A stretch of 44,096 bases of DNA, taken from the NCBI GenBank assembly GCA_016213895.1, contig JACQZJ010000137.1:1-44096 (forward strand). Reading direction: 5' to 3'. Positions 1 to 7,309 of the stretch are shown one piece after another. The notes beneath the pieces were generated by a model, which saw only the letters and a program-made list of their open reading frames with translations, was not told the DNA's origin and made no database searches. Numbering within the stretch: position 1 is the stretch's first letter; the number at the start of each line of letters is the position of its first letter. The position numbers were made by a program, and so were the translations under genes. This DNA comes from Planctomycetota bacterium (GTDB taxonomy: Bacteria > Planctomycetota > B15-G4 > JADJEK01).

Positions 1-2
1 AG

Positions 3-893
3 GAGCCCGGCACCTGGACGTCGCGCAGCCAGGTGAAGAAGGCGATGGGAGGCTTCTTCCTCGAGGAGCTGACCGTCATCGACGCCGGGCCGGCGGCCCC
101 CGCGCCGATTGTGTTCCGTTCGTTTTACGGCTACGACGCGGAGCGCGGCAAGTACATGAGCTGCGGCGTCGGCAACATGGGAATGGTCAGCCTCTCCGAG
201 ATCCACTGGGTTGACGAGAACACGATGGTGTCCGCGCAGAGCGCCATCGAGGACGGCAGCTTCGTCACCGACCGCTGGATCACGACCCTCGAGGCGGACG
301 GTTCCTCGTTCGTGGGGCAGCGCGCGGTCGGCGGCGGCGAGTTCTTCGAGCACGTGCAGGGCCAGATGAGGCGCAGCGAGGAGCCGTTCGAGGCGCCCGA
401 CCTCGAGACCGCGCCCGGGCTGGCGCCGGCCGGTCCCGAGATGCAGAGGCTGAACAGGATGGCGGGCCGCTACCGCTTGAGCGGCTCCTTCCAGATCATG
501 CCCGGCGCGCCGCCCATGGAGGTCTCGGGCGACGAGCGCATGCGCCCACTCTTCGGCGGTTGCGTGCTCGAGGCGACGGTCCACGGGGACCCGATCCCGG
601 AGTTCGGCGGCTACGAGGCGTGGGCCGCCTTCGCCTGGGACCCGGCCGAGGAGTGCTACGCCTGCGTCTACGTGAACAGCATGGGAGAGATCTCGAAGAG
701 CGAGGCGCGCTGGGTGGGCGACTGCCTGGTGAGCACGCACGCGGTGCTGCGAACCGGTCAGCCGTCGGTCTCGCGCGGGATCGTCTTTACCAACGAGCGC
801 GGCGCCATCACCAAGGTCCTTTCCCACAGCATCGTCGGCGATGAGGCGCCCTTCCAGGATTTCGAGGGGACCTACGTCCTGCAGAAAGAGTGA
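3..893 (+). CDS. Tandem DUF1579 domain protein, 5'-truncated by the window edge
   Basis: The reading frame is open to the left edge of the window, so the gene almost certainly begins upstream; the GTG at 33 has no ribosome binding site in front of it. The visible part holds two copies of a DUF1579-like unit. The first has GGFFLEE, FRSFYGYDAERGKY and a GxxWVDENT-type strand pattern. After a Pro/Ala linker the second has MAGRYRLSG, LFGGCVLEA, GYEAWAAFAWDPAEECY and ARWVGD. DUF1579 proteins are small beta-barrel-like proteins, common in Planctomycetota and Acidobacteriota, with no known activity. No signal peptide can be judged because the N-terminus is missing. It is followed by 266 bp without a convincing gene. 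Family assignment rests on recognised motifs; function is unknown. Confidence 0.75.
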   Translation, partial: EPGTWTSRSQVKKAMGGFFLEELTVIDAGPAAPAPIVFRSFYGYDAERGKYMSCGVGNMGMVSLSEIHWVDENTMVSAQSAIEDGSFVTDRWITTLEADGSSFVGQRAVGGGEFFEHVQGQMRRSEEPFEAPDLETAPGLAPAGPEMQRLNRMAGRYRLSGSFQIMPGAPPMEVSGDERMRPLFGGCVLEATVHGDPIPEFGGYEAWAAFAWDPAEECYACVYVNSMGEISKSEARWVGDCLVSTHAVLRTGQPSVSRGIVFTNERGAITKVLSHSIVGDEAPFQDFEGTYVLQKE

Positions 894-1159
894 AGGACTG
901 AGACCCGCGCGGTAGCATGCCCGCGGATCGCCTGCGACCCGGGCAGGGAATCCAGGAGGGCGGCCGCCGAAGGAGGATGTGGAGCCTTCGAGAGCCCGTA
1001 CGGGCGAAGCGACGGACTCCTTCAATAGTCCATGACGAGCGGTGAAGAGCTTGAACGCCGCAGTGACGGCGACCTCGGGAAGGAACCTGGACGCGAGGGC
1101 TACCGGCACGAGCTACACGCTGCTTCGCCCGCATCGCGCTGCGAGGAAGGAACACTCAC
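894..1159. other. Intergenic stretch, no supported gene
   Basis: No convincing gene on either strand. An AAGGAGG at about 970 abuts an ATG with no spacer, and the frame that follows closes after some 22 codons. A 115-codon antisense frame here is rich in Arg, Pro and Ser and has no domain-like pattern. Confidence 0.4.
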
Positions 1160-1405
1160 TTGAGTTCAGGGAACCTCGATGTTTCGGTTGGCGGTGTCGC
1201 AGCGTTGGTCCAGTCGCTGCTGGCGATTGGCGTCTATGGCGACGTGGAGAAGCGTCGTCGGCGCCGACTCGAGACCCGGTTCGGCGGGCGATGGACGTGG
1301 GCGGCGGCAACGTTGATCCTGGGGGTTTTCGGTCTGGGCGCATACTGGGTCATTCACTACTCCACGTTTGCTGCGAAGTCCGAGCCGCCTGAAACCAAGG
1401 CTTGA
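1160..1405 (+). CDS. Small two-helix membrane protein of unknown function
   Basis: An 81-residue protein with a TTG start preceded by AAGGA about 9 bases upstream. The first hydrophobic segment covers roughly residues 10-26 (VGGVAALVQSLLAIGVYG). A very basic loop follows (EKRRRRRLETR), and then a second segment at about 47-69 (WAAATLILGVFGLGAYWVIHY). The basic loop between the helices predicts a hairpin with the loop in the cytoplasm and both ends outside. The layout recalls PLDc_N-type or other short helper membrane proteins, but I do not recognise the family. It lies 63 bp upstream of the toroid gene in the same direction and could be co-transcribed with it. The two hydrophobic helices with a sensible start make it likelier than a chance frame. 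Confidence 0.5.
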   Translation: MSSGNLDVSVGGVAALVQSLLAIGVYGDVEKRRRRRLETRFGGRWTWAAATLILGVFGLGAYWVIHYSTFAAKSEPPETKA

Positions 1406-1468
1406 TGGCAGCACTGCGGCGCCGGACGGTACGCTTCTGCCGTGTCTCAGGTCGAAGGAGGAGCGACG

Positions 1469-3718
1469 ATGAAGAGGCCGATGTCTCCTCGCAGCCGCGC
1501 GGTTTCGTCGGAGAAGCGGGAATGCAGGTGGGAGTGGATCCTGGTCGCCATCCTGTTCCTGGCGCGTCCCGTCGCGGCGGCCGAGGGTCTCGAGATTCTC
1601 GACGAGACCTTCCCCGACGGCGTGCGCGTCCGCTGCGAGGTGGCGTCGCGGGGGGACGGCCGGCGCTTCCTGAACGGCTTCTACTGCCGGTGGGACGCGG
1701 GCGGTGAGAAGGTCTGCTTCGGCCAGTATCGCGACGGCGAGCGCGACGGGAAGTGGAAGGTCAGGTCACCGGGCGGCGCGTGGGAGGAACGCAGCTACGG
1801 GAACGGTTTCCTGGCCGGGACGGTGGTCTCCGCAGGAAGCCGCGCCTCCGACAGGAAGCCCCACGGGGACGCCTCCCTGATCGTGGCGCGGCAGGACGTG
1901 CGCGGCAACAATACGGCCGAGGGCTGTCTCCTGGGCGGTCTGCCGCATGACGTGTGGGTCTTCTACAGGGAGGATGGCTCCCGGCTGTTCGAGGGAACCT
2001 ATTGGCGGGGAGTCCCAGAGGGTGTCTGGGTGGCGTATCTCGCGGACGGCCGCATCGAGCCGGCGCTGATCAGCGGCGTCTACGCCCAAGGCCGGCGCGT
2101 CGCGGATCTGCCTCCGTGGGAGCCGCGGGTCCGGTTCGGAGCGACGGCGACGCCTGGTCCGGTCGCGCCGCTGCCGGTGCCGGAGAATCCGGCCATCGCG
2201 TCCACCATCGCCACGGTCTTCGCCAAGGGCCAGTCGGGACGGACCTCGCACGAGGCTATGATTCTCAGTGGAGACCCGGCGACTGTCCCGCATGTCCTGA
2301 ACGCCCTCCTCGCCCTCGACCTCGCGACCGAGGAGGGGCGCCGCAGGGCGGATCTGGCCGAGGAGCTCTTGCTCAGGCCGCTCTTCGCCGGCAATGACCT
2401 GCCGTGCGGCGGCATCCTCTCTGGCGCGTCCGAGCAAGACGTCAGGCTGGCGGTGCTGCGCTGGCGGCTGGTGTGGGAGGTCGTTCGGGACAAGCCGATG
2501 TGCCTGCTGGTGGACATCCCGCTGGCCAAGGCCACGCTGGCGTCTTCCGGGGAGAACGTGCTGGCGCTGGTCGGCCCTCCCTCCGACGCGCCGCCGGAGC
2601 GGAACTTCTCCGCGCGAGCGCAGAAGGCGGAGCAGCCCATCTCCAAAGCGGTCGCTGCCGGGCTGGACTGGCTCGCACGTCACCAGGAAGAGGACGGCCG
2701 CTTCGACTGCAGGGACTTCTCTTCGCGTTGCGGTTCTGGCGCCTGCGACGGCGAGGGCAACATCTACGACGTCGGGACCACGGCGCTGGCCGTGCTTGCT
2801 TTCCTCGGCGACCCGAGCGCCAAGCAGCGCGCGCATCACGAGGAGCGGGTGGCCCGGGCGGCGCGCTGGCTGATCAAGAGCCTGGATCCGTCGACCGGCC
2901 GCTTCCAGTCGATCGAGGACCACTACGTCTTCGAGGACGGCACCACCGGGTGCGCCCTCAGCCCGCGCGGCAACATCGAGAGCGCCGTCGCCGTGATGGC
3001 GCTCTGCGAGGCGGCCACTCTCTTCCGATCTCCGGTGTGCGCCGCCGCGGCGCAGCGCGGTGTCGACTACCTGCTCTCGGCGCGCAATCCGTACAAGGCT
3101 TGGGGTGACGACTGGGTGCCCGCAGGTAACAACAACATGTCGACCACGGGCTTCTGCCTGCTCGCCCTGGTCGAGGCGCGGGAAGCCGGGCTGGTGGTCG
3201 ACCCGGCGGCCTTCGAGGGCGTCATGCTCTTCATCAGCGAGATGACGGACGAGAACTCCTGGCGGACGGGCTGGGTGGGGAAAGGCGGCTACTCCGCCCG
3301 CCAGCCGGGACTGAATAAGAGATGGCCGGAGAAGATGACCGAGGCGATGACCGCTCTGGCGATGGTGTGCCGGATTCTGATGGGGGAGGATCCGCAGAAG
3401 TCCGTGGCCCTGCGCGGCGGCGCGGACCTCCTGCGCATGCAGCTTCCCTTCTGGGACGAAAAGGAGGGAACGATCGACTACATCTACTGGATGTTCGGCG
3501 CCCACGCCATGTGGCAAATGGGCGGCGCGGACTGGGAGATGTGGCAGAAGCGGATGTTCGATGCCGTGGTCAAGACGCAGCGCCAGGATGGCTGCGAGAG
3601 AGGCTCGTGGGACCCGCAGTACGATCCGTGGGGCCACGAGGGAGGGCGCATCTACGCCACGGCTATGATGCTGCTCGCGCTCGAGGCCCCCGGCCGCTAC
3701 GTGCGCTCTGGATCCTGA
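1469..3718 (+). CDS. Secreted MORN-repeat plus squalene-cyclase-like toroid protein
   Basis: The ATG at 1469 is chosen over an upstream GTG at 1442 because AAGGAG sits 8 bases before it. The 749-residue product begins with a long basic n-region and a hydrophobic core (about residues 23-34) ending PVAAA, which fits a Sec signal peptide cleaved near residue 38. Residues about 60-200 contain MORN/YwqK-like units (FGQYRDGERDGKW, GVWVAYLADGR). Residues about 385-740 form a prenyltransferase/squalene-cyclase-like (alpha/alpha) toroid, with repeats such as GLDWLARHQEEDGRF, TTALAVLAFLG and MMLLALEAPGRY. No DxDD cyclase acid motif is evident, so a scaffold or glycan/peptide-binding role is as likely as catalysis. 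It converges on the peptidase gene across a 68-bp gap. Confidence 0.8.
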   Translation: MKRPMSPRSRAVSSEKRECRWEWILVAILFLARPVAAAEGLEILDETFPDGVRVRCEVASRGDGRRFLNGFYCRWDAGGEKVCFGQYRDGERDGKWKVRSPGGAWEERSYGNGFLAGTVVSAGSRASDRKPHGDASLIVARQDVRGNNTAEGCLLGGLPHDVWVFYREDGSRLFEGTYWRGVPEGVWVAYLADGRIEPALISGVYAQGRRVADLPPWEPRVRFGATATPGPVAPLPVPENPAIASTIATVFAKGQSGRTSHEAMILSGDPATVPHVLNALLALDLATEEGRRRADLAEELLLRPLFAGNDLPCGGILSGASEQDVRLAVLRWRLVWEVVRDKPMCLLVDIPLAKATLASSGENVLALVGPPSDAPPERNFSARAQKAEQPISKAVAAGLDWLARHQEEDGRFDCRDFSSRCGSGACDGEGNIYDVGTTALAVLAFLGDPSAKQRAHHEERVARAARWLIKSLDPSTGRFQSIEDHYVFEDGTTGCALSPRGNIESAVAVMALCEAATLFRSPVCAAAAQRGVDYLLSARNPYKAWGDDWVPAGNNNMSTTGFCLLALVEAREAGLVVDPAAFEGVMLFISEMTDENSWRTGWVGKGGYSARQPGLNKRWPEKMTEAMTALAMVCRILMGEDPQKSVALRGGADLLRMQLPFWDEKEGTIDYIYWMFGAHAMWQMGGADWEMWQKRMFDAVVKTQRQDGCERGSWDPQYDPWGHEGGRIYATAMMLLALEAPGRYVRSGS

Positions 3719-3731
3719 GCCGGGGACGGAT

Positions 3732-3746
3732 GGGGGCCGCGCCCCC
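3732..3746. terminator. GC hairpin between convergent genes, candidate bidirectional terminator
   Basis: GGGGGC and GCCCCC pair around a 3-nt CGC loop in the short gap between the two convergent genes. There is no T-tract on either side, so intrinsic termination is uncertain. Confidence 0.35.
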
Positions 3747-3786
3747 TGTCCGCGGCGCAAGACGTCGACCGGCCGCGGCGCGCTCC

Positions 3787-6414
3787 TCAGCCTCCCATCT
3801 CGCGCAGCCGCTCCTTCACCCAGCTCTCCATCGCCTGGGCGGCGAAGTCCGGCGCCAGCTTGCCGCGCAGCACGAGGCTGCGGATGTTCCACCGCGTCGA
3901 CCCGCGCTGCGCCAGGGCGACGCGGCCAGCGGGCATGTCCTTGAGCGGCAGGTCGACGATGCGCCGGCCGTCCAGGTCGGCGGAGAGGAGCGCGCCGTCG
4001 TAGCGAAGCGTGACCACGCGCATGGCGTCGATGACGGTATCCACCGCGACCGCTGCCGGTTGCTGGCCGGCGCACCGGCCAGCGGCGTTGCAGAACGCCA
4101 GGGTTTCGCCGCCGATCAGGGCCGCGAACGAGCCGTGGATGTCGAGGCACAGTGCGAGGAGGTGGCTGTGGTAGAAGGTCGAGGAGGCCATGCTCAGCGA
4201 CGAGGTGACTTCGACCGTGACGGGCGCGAGGAAGCACGCCTTGTGCACCAGGTTCAGGCTGCCCGTGGCGCGCAGTCCGTCGCTCGAGACCTGCCAGTCG
4301 CGGGGGAGGGTCGGTATGCCCAGGAATCCCTGCAGGGGATCCGGCGGATTCCACTCCACGTCGAAGTCCAGCATCTCGTTCGGCTCGCGGAAGCCGTAGC
4401 GGAACTCGAGGCAGCCGTCGGCGCTCGCCACGGGTCGCACGGTAAAGGAAGCACAGGCCAGGTCGTCGCGCTCGAACTTCTTCTCGAGCAGCGAGCGGGC
4501 CACGGCGAGGAGCGTGTCGCGCAGGCTGCTCGCTGACTGGCAGGTTTCGCCAGCTCTCAGCACGAACTCGAGGTCCGCGAGCACCGGGTCCGGGTCCTGG
4601 TTGTCGGCCGGGAGGGCGTCCCTGAGACGCTCCAGCCGCTCGCGCACCTGCGCCGCCAGGAGCAGGGCGGGCCACGCCGCGCGGCGCGCCTGCAGCGCAT
4701 CGCCGGCCGCGGCGTCGAGGCGCGCGCTGGCGGCGTCTTCCTCCTCCCCCCAGAGCAGTGCGATCGTGGCGTCGAGCAGCGCGTTCGACAGCGAGAACTT
4801 CCTGGCGTACTCGACGGTCCTGTTCGGGCCGAAGAGGGCGCGATCAATGCGCGACTCGTTCTGCTTCCAGTCGGAAATGAGGACGACCGCGTCATCGAAG
4901 AACACGACGCGGCGTGCCAGGCCCGGGCCGAAGATGACGTTGACGTTCTTGGTCTTGGCCGCCAGCAGCACGCCGTCGGAGTAGTCCTTGAGCGCGGCCA
5001 GGAACGAGACGACGTCCGCGGCCGAAGGCGCCTGCCGGGCCAGGGCGAGCGCGTCGGCGAAGCGGCCGGCGCCGGCCAGGGACAGCGCGCGGCCGGTGGT
5101 TTCTTCGGCCGTCGCCGGCGGCAGGACGAGCGCCGCGGGCGCGAGGCGCGTGGCCGCCGGCGGTCGCACGTCCGTGCGGATGGCTGGCAGCTCCGGCACG
5201 GCGATGCCGAACTCGTCGCCGGCGAGCTTCAGCACGTACTCCTGGAACTCGCGGTCGAATGCCGCCGCATCCTGGATGCCGAGCGCCAACAGGAAGTCGT
5301 CGTAGCTGCTCTTGCCGCGGAACGCCCCGCGCAGGAACTCTTGAAAGCGGCGCCGCGTTTCGTCCGGCGCGCCCTGGTGCAGATAGTAGGCCAGCATGTT
5401 CGAGGCCGGATAGAGCACGCCCATGGCCGCGGCCTGCTGCAGCTCGCTGAGGCTCCTTCCCATGCGGTCGGCGGCGATCGGCACCAGCATGAAGATATTG
5501 CGCACGCGGAACAGGTCCTGGATGCCCGGGAAGACCTCGCGCGTCTCCTCGTGGTGCAGGATCGCCGCGCAGGTCCTGAGATCGTCGCGCGACAGGTGCG
5601 CGAACTCGATCGAGCCGGAGCGCACGAAGCCCCGGAAGGTCGAGACGTACTCGGCCAGTCCCTCGACGAGCCAGAGCGGCATGGTGTCGATGCCCGTGGC
5701 CGAGTAGGCGTCCGTCAGCGCATGGACGACCTCGTGGCAGACGGTGCGCATCTTCTCGTCGCTGTTTCGGCGGTTGATGGCCGTCCCGTCCTCGAACGTG
5801 ATCGAGAACTTGTGGCGGGGGTTGTAGTGGGCGAGGCTCACCTGCAGGCCGAAGCCGTGCGGCCGCGCCTCGCCGTAGTCGTCGTAGTTGCCGCGGCTGG
5901 CGAGCACCACCAGGACCGTGAGCGGGACGCGGGGGCCGCGCTCGAGACCGAGCGGCTCGACGTATCGCTTGCAGAAGTGGTATTGCACGGCCCGCACGTG
6001 ACCGCCGTACTCGCGCTTGATGCCGTCGACGTAGAGGTTGGGCGGCTTCGCGGGAAGCTGGACGAGCAGGAGCACGTCGTTCTCGCCCTCGACCCTCTCG
6101 AACTTCTGGCGCGCGAAGAACCGATCCTTGCGCAGGGTCTCGTCCACCGCGCCCAGGAACTGCTTCCTGGGATCGGGCGGCGCCTTCTTCCGTTCCGCGG
6201 CAGCCTGCTTCTCGCGCTCCCACTGCGCGCGCAGGAGCAGAAGCTCTTGGTCCGTGACCTTCTTGCCGTTCTTCTCCTCGAAGGGCGTGAAGTCGTAGAA
6301 GCCGGCGTCGGCGCCCCAGTAGGCCTCGGTGTAGCCGGGCAGGTGCTTCTCGGGATTGAAGTCCACTCCCAAGAGGATCCCGACCGTGAGACCGAGCAGC
6401 GCCAGGGTCTTCAT
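3787..6414 (-). CDS. Exported MA-like zinc metallopeptidase with C-terminal beta-sandwich
   Basis: An 875-residue protein with a short hydrophobic start (MKTLALLGLTVGILLGV) that fits a signal peptide or anchor. A basic, charged stretch follows at about 55-80. The peptidase signature is H227-E-V-V-H231, followed by WLVEGLAEY with E251 as the likely third zinc ligand. This is the gluzincin (clan MA) pattern seen in DUF1570/peptidase-MA-like proteins. The middle is helical. The last 220 or so residues look like a laminin-G/keto-disaccharide-hydrolase type beta-sandwich (TLRYDGALLSADLDGRRI), probably for binding. The start is well supported by AAGGAGGG upstream. It converges on the toroid protein gene. 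A similar peptidase/toroid convergent pair occurs at 29658-32066. Substrate unknown. Confidence 0.75.
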   Translation of the reverse strand: MKTLALLGLTVGILLGVDFNPEKHLPGYTEAYWGADAGFYDFTPFEEKNGKKVTDQELLLLRAQWEREKQAAAERKKAPPDPRKQFLGAVDETLRKDRFFARQKFERVEGENDVLLLVQLPAKPPNLYVDGIKREYGGHVRAVQYHFCKRYVEPLGLERGPRVPLTVLVVLASRGNYDDYGEARPHGFGLQVSLAHYNPRHKFSITFEDGTAINRRNSDEKMRTVCHEVVHALTDAYSATGIDTMPLWLVEGLAEYVSTFRGFVRSGSIEFAHLSRDDLRTCAAILHHEETREVFPGIQDLFRVRNIFMLVPIAADRMGRSLSELQQAAAMGVLYPASNMLAYYLHQGAPDETRRRFQEFLRGAFRGKSSYDDFLLALGIQDAAAFDREFQEYVLKLAGDEFGIAVPELPAIRTDVRPPAATRLAPAALVLPPATAEETTGRALSLAGAGRFADALALARQAPSAADVVSFLAALKDYSDGVLLAAKTKNVNVIFGPGLARRVVFFDDAVVLISDWKQNESRIDRALFGPNRTVEYARKFSLSNALLDATIALLWGEEEDAASARLDAAAGDALQARRAAWPALLLAAQVRERLERLRDALPADNQDPDPVLADLEFVLRAGETCQSASSLRDTLLAVARSLLEKKFERDDLACASFTVRPVASADGCLEFRYGFREPNEMLDFDVEWNPPDPLQGFLGIPTLPRDWQVSSDGLRATGSLNLVHKACFLAPVTVEVTSSLSMASSTFYHSHLLALCLDIHGSFAALIGGETLAFCNAAGRCAGQQPAAVAVDTVIDAMRVVTLRYDGALLSADLDGRRIVDLPLKDMPAGRVALAQRGSTRWNIRSLVLRGKLAPDFAAQAMESWVKERLREMGG

Positions 6415-6421
6415 GATCCCT

Positions 6422-6436
6422 CCTTCAGCCTGAAGG
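6422..6436 (-). promoter_or_regulatory. Hairpin overlapping the ribosome binding site of the peptidase gene
   Basis: On the minus-strand transcript CCTTCA and TGAAGG pair around a 3-nt loop, and the 3' arm contains part of the AAGGAGGG ribosome binding site just before the ATG at 6414. This could hide the site and reduce translation. It may be chance. Confidence 0.35.
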
Positions 6437-6455
6437 CGTTTCCTTGCCGGCCCGC

Positions 6456-6461
6456 AGTGTA
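6456..6461 (-). promoter_or_regulatory. Possible -10 element for the peptidase gene
   Basis: The minus strand reads TACACT about 40 bases upstream of the ATG, matching 4 of 6 consensus positions. No good -35 box is seen (TTCCGC at an 18-base spacing), so this is weak. Confidence 0.25.
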
Positions 6462-6631
6462 CACGAAGCCCGCCGGCGCGCGGAAGGAGCCGTTGGCGCG
6501 GCGCCAGGTGCGCTGCACATGTGCTTCCCGCCGCGTTCGCTCGGCGGCGCGGCGCCGCTCGTGCGGGCGCCGGTCGCGATGAAGCAGAGGACGGCCGGTT
6601 GTTGCTTGACCCGCATTACACGGAGGAACAC

Positions 6632-7309
6632 ATGAACAGGACCCGGTTGCTTTGCGCGTCAGTCCTCACGGCGCTGTGCGCCGCGGGATGCACCACGCGC
6701 GGCATTCCCCATCACGGCGGCGGGAAGCGTTTTGCCGAGGAGCAGTACATCCTCGCGAACGCCACCCGCAAGGCCACCGAAGGCATCAACTGGGAGGTGG
6801 TGAAGGACAAGAACGTGGTGCTGACCGTCTACTCGATTGGCGACGAGGGCGGCGGCGCCGGCGGCAGCGGCGGACTGGGGTTGACCGGTCTCCTGTCCAG
6901 CGGCTTCGGGGGCGGGTCCAGCGCCGGCGACATGGAGTACGTCAAGGGCGTCCTCGCGCAGAAGATCATGGATGCCGGCGGCACGATCGCGACCACCGGC
7001 AAGGACGACATCAACGGCGAGGTCATCGTGGTCGTGGGCCGGGTCGGCACCAACCGGCACACCGACAGCAACGTGATCTTCTGGACCGACCGGCTCGACG
7101 CCGAGGTCAAGATGAGCGCCCATTACCGGGCGCTGGACAACGCTGGCGGCGGTTTCCGGCCGGCCCAGCCCCTCAAGGGAGGCGAGTCCTGCTGGTTCTA
7201 CTCGGGGCTGTACTTCCTGGGAATCGGCCCGGTGAACGGCGTGTGCGCGGCGAGAGTGTGCCCTACTCCCGGACCAGCATGCGCAGCTCCTCAAGGGTGT
7301 CCTCGGTGA
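6632..7309 (+). CDS. Lipoprotein of unknown function (possibly DUF6655-like)
   Basis: The ATG at 6632 follows GGAGG by 5 bases. The 225-residue product starts MNRTRLLCASVLTALCAAGC, a lipoprotein signal with Cys20 as the acylation site, although Ala rather than Leu is at -3. The mature part has a Gly-rich insert at about 72-97 (GGGAGGSGG, GFGGGSSAG) inside an alpha/beta domain: YVKGVLAQKIMDAGGTI, then EVIVVVGRVGTNRHTDSNV, then DAEVKMSAHYRALD. This resembles planctomycetal DUF6655-type lipoproteins, but I am not certain. The last 20 or so residues are rich in Cys and Pro, unlike the rest, and their codons overlap 47 bp of the convergent gene's 3' end. The true C-terminus may have been lost, with the frame now running on to a chance stop. 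Confidence 0.6.
   Translation: MNRTRLLCASVLTALCAAGCTTRGIPHHGGGKRFAEEQYILANATRKATEGINWEVVKDKNVVLTVYSIGDEGGGAGGSGGLGLTGLLSSGFGGGSSAGDMEYVKGVLAQKIMDAGGTIATTGKDDINGEVIVVVGRVGTNRHTDSNVIFWTDRLDAEVKMSAHYRALDNAGGGFRPAQPLKGGESCWFYSGLYFLGIGPVNGVCAARVCPTPGPACAAPQGCPR

Noticed and set aside
1469-3718. Terpene cyclase activity of the toroid protein (and the one at 31050-32066)
   Set aside because: Neither has a DxDD or DDxxD motif; the similarity lies in the helical repeats alone.
1766-4675. A minus-strand open frame of 969 codons opposite the toroid gene
   Set aside because: It overlaps both a signal-peptide-bearing gene and part of the true peptidase gene in a different frame, with no motifs.
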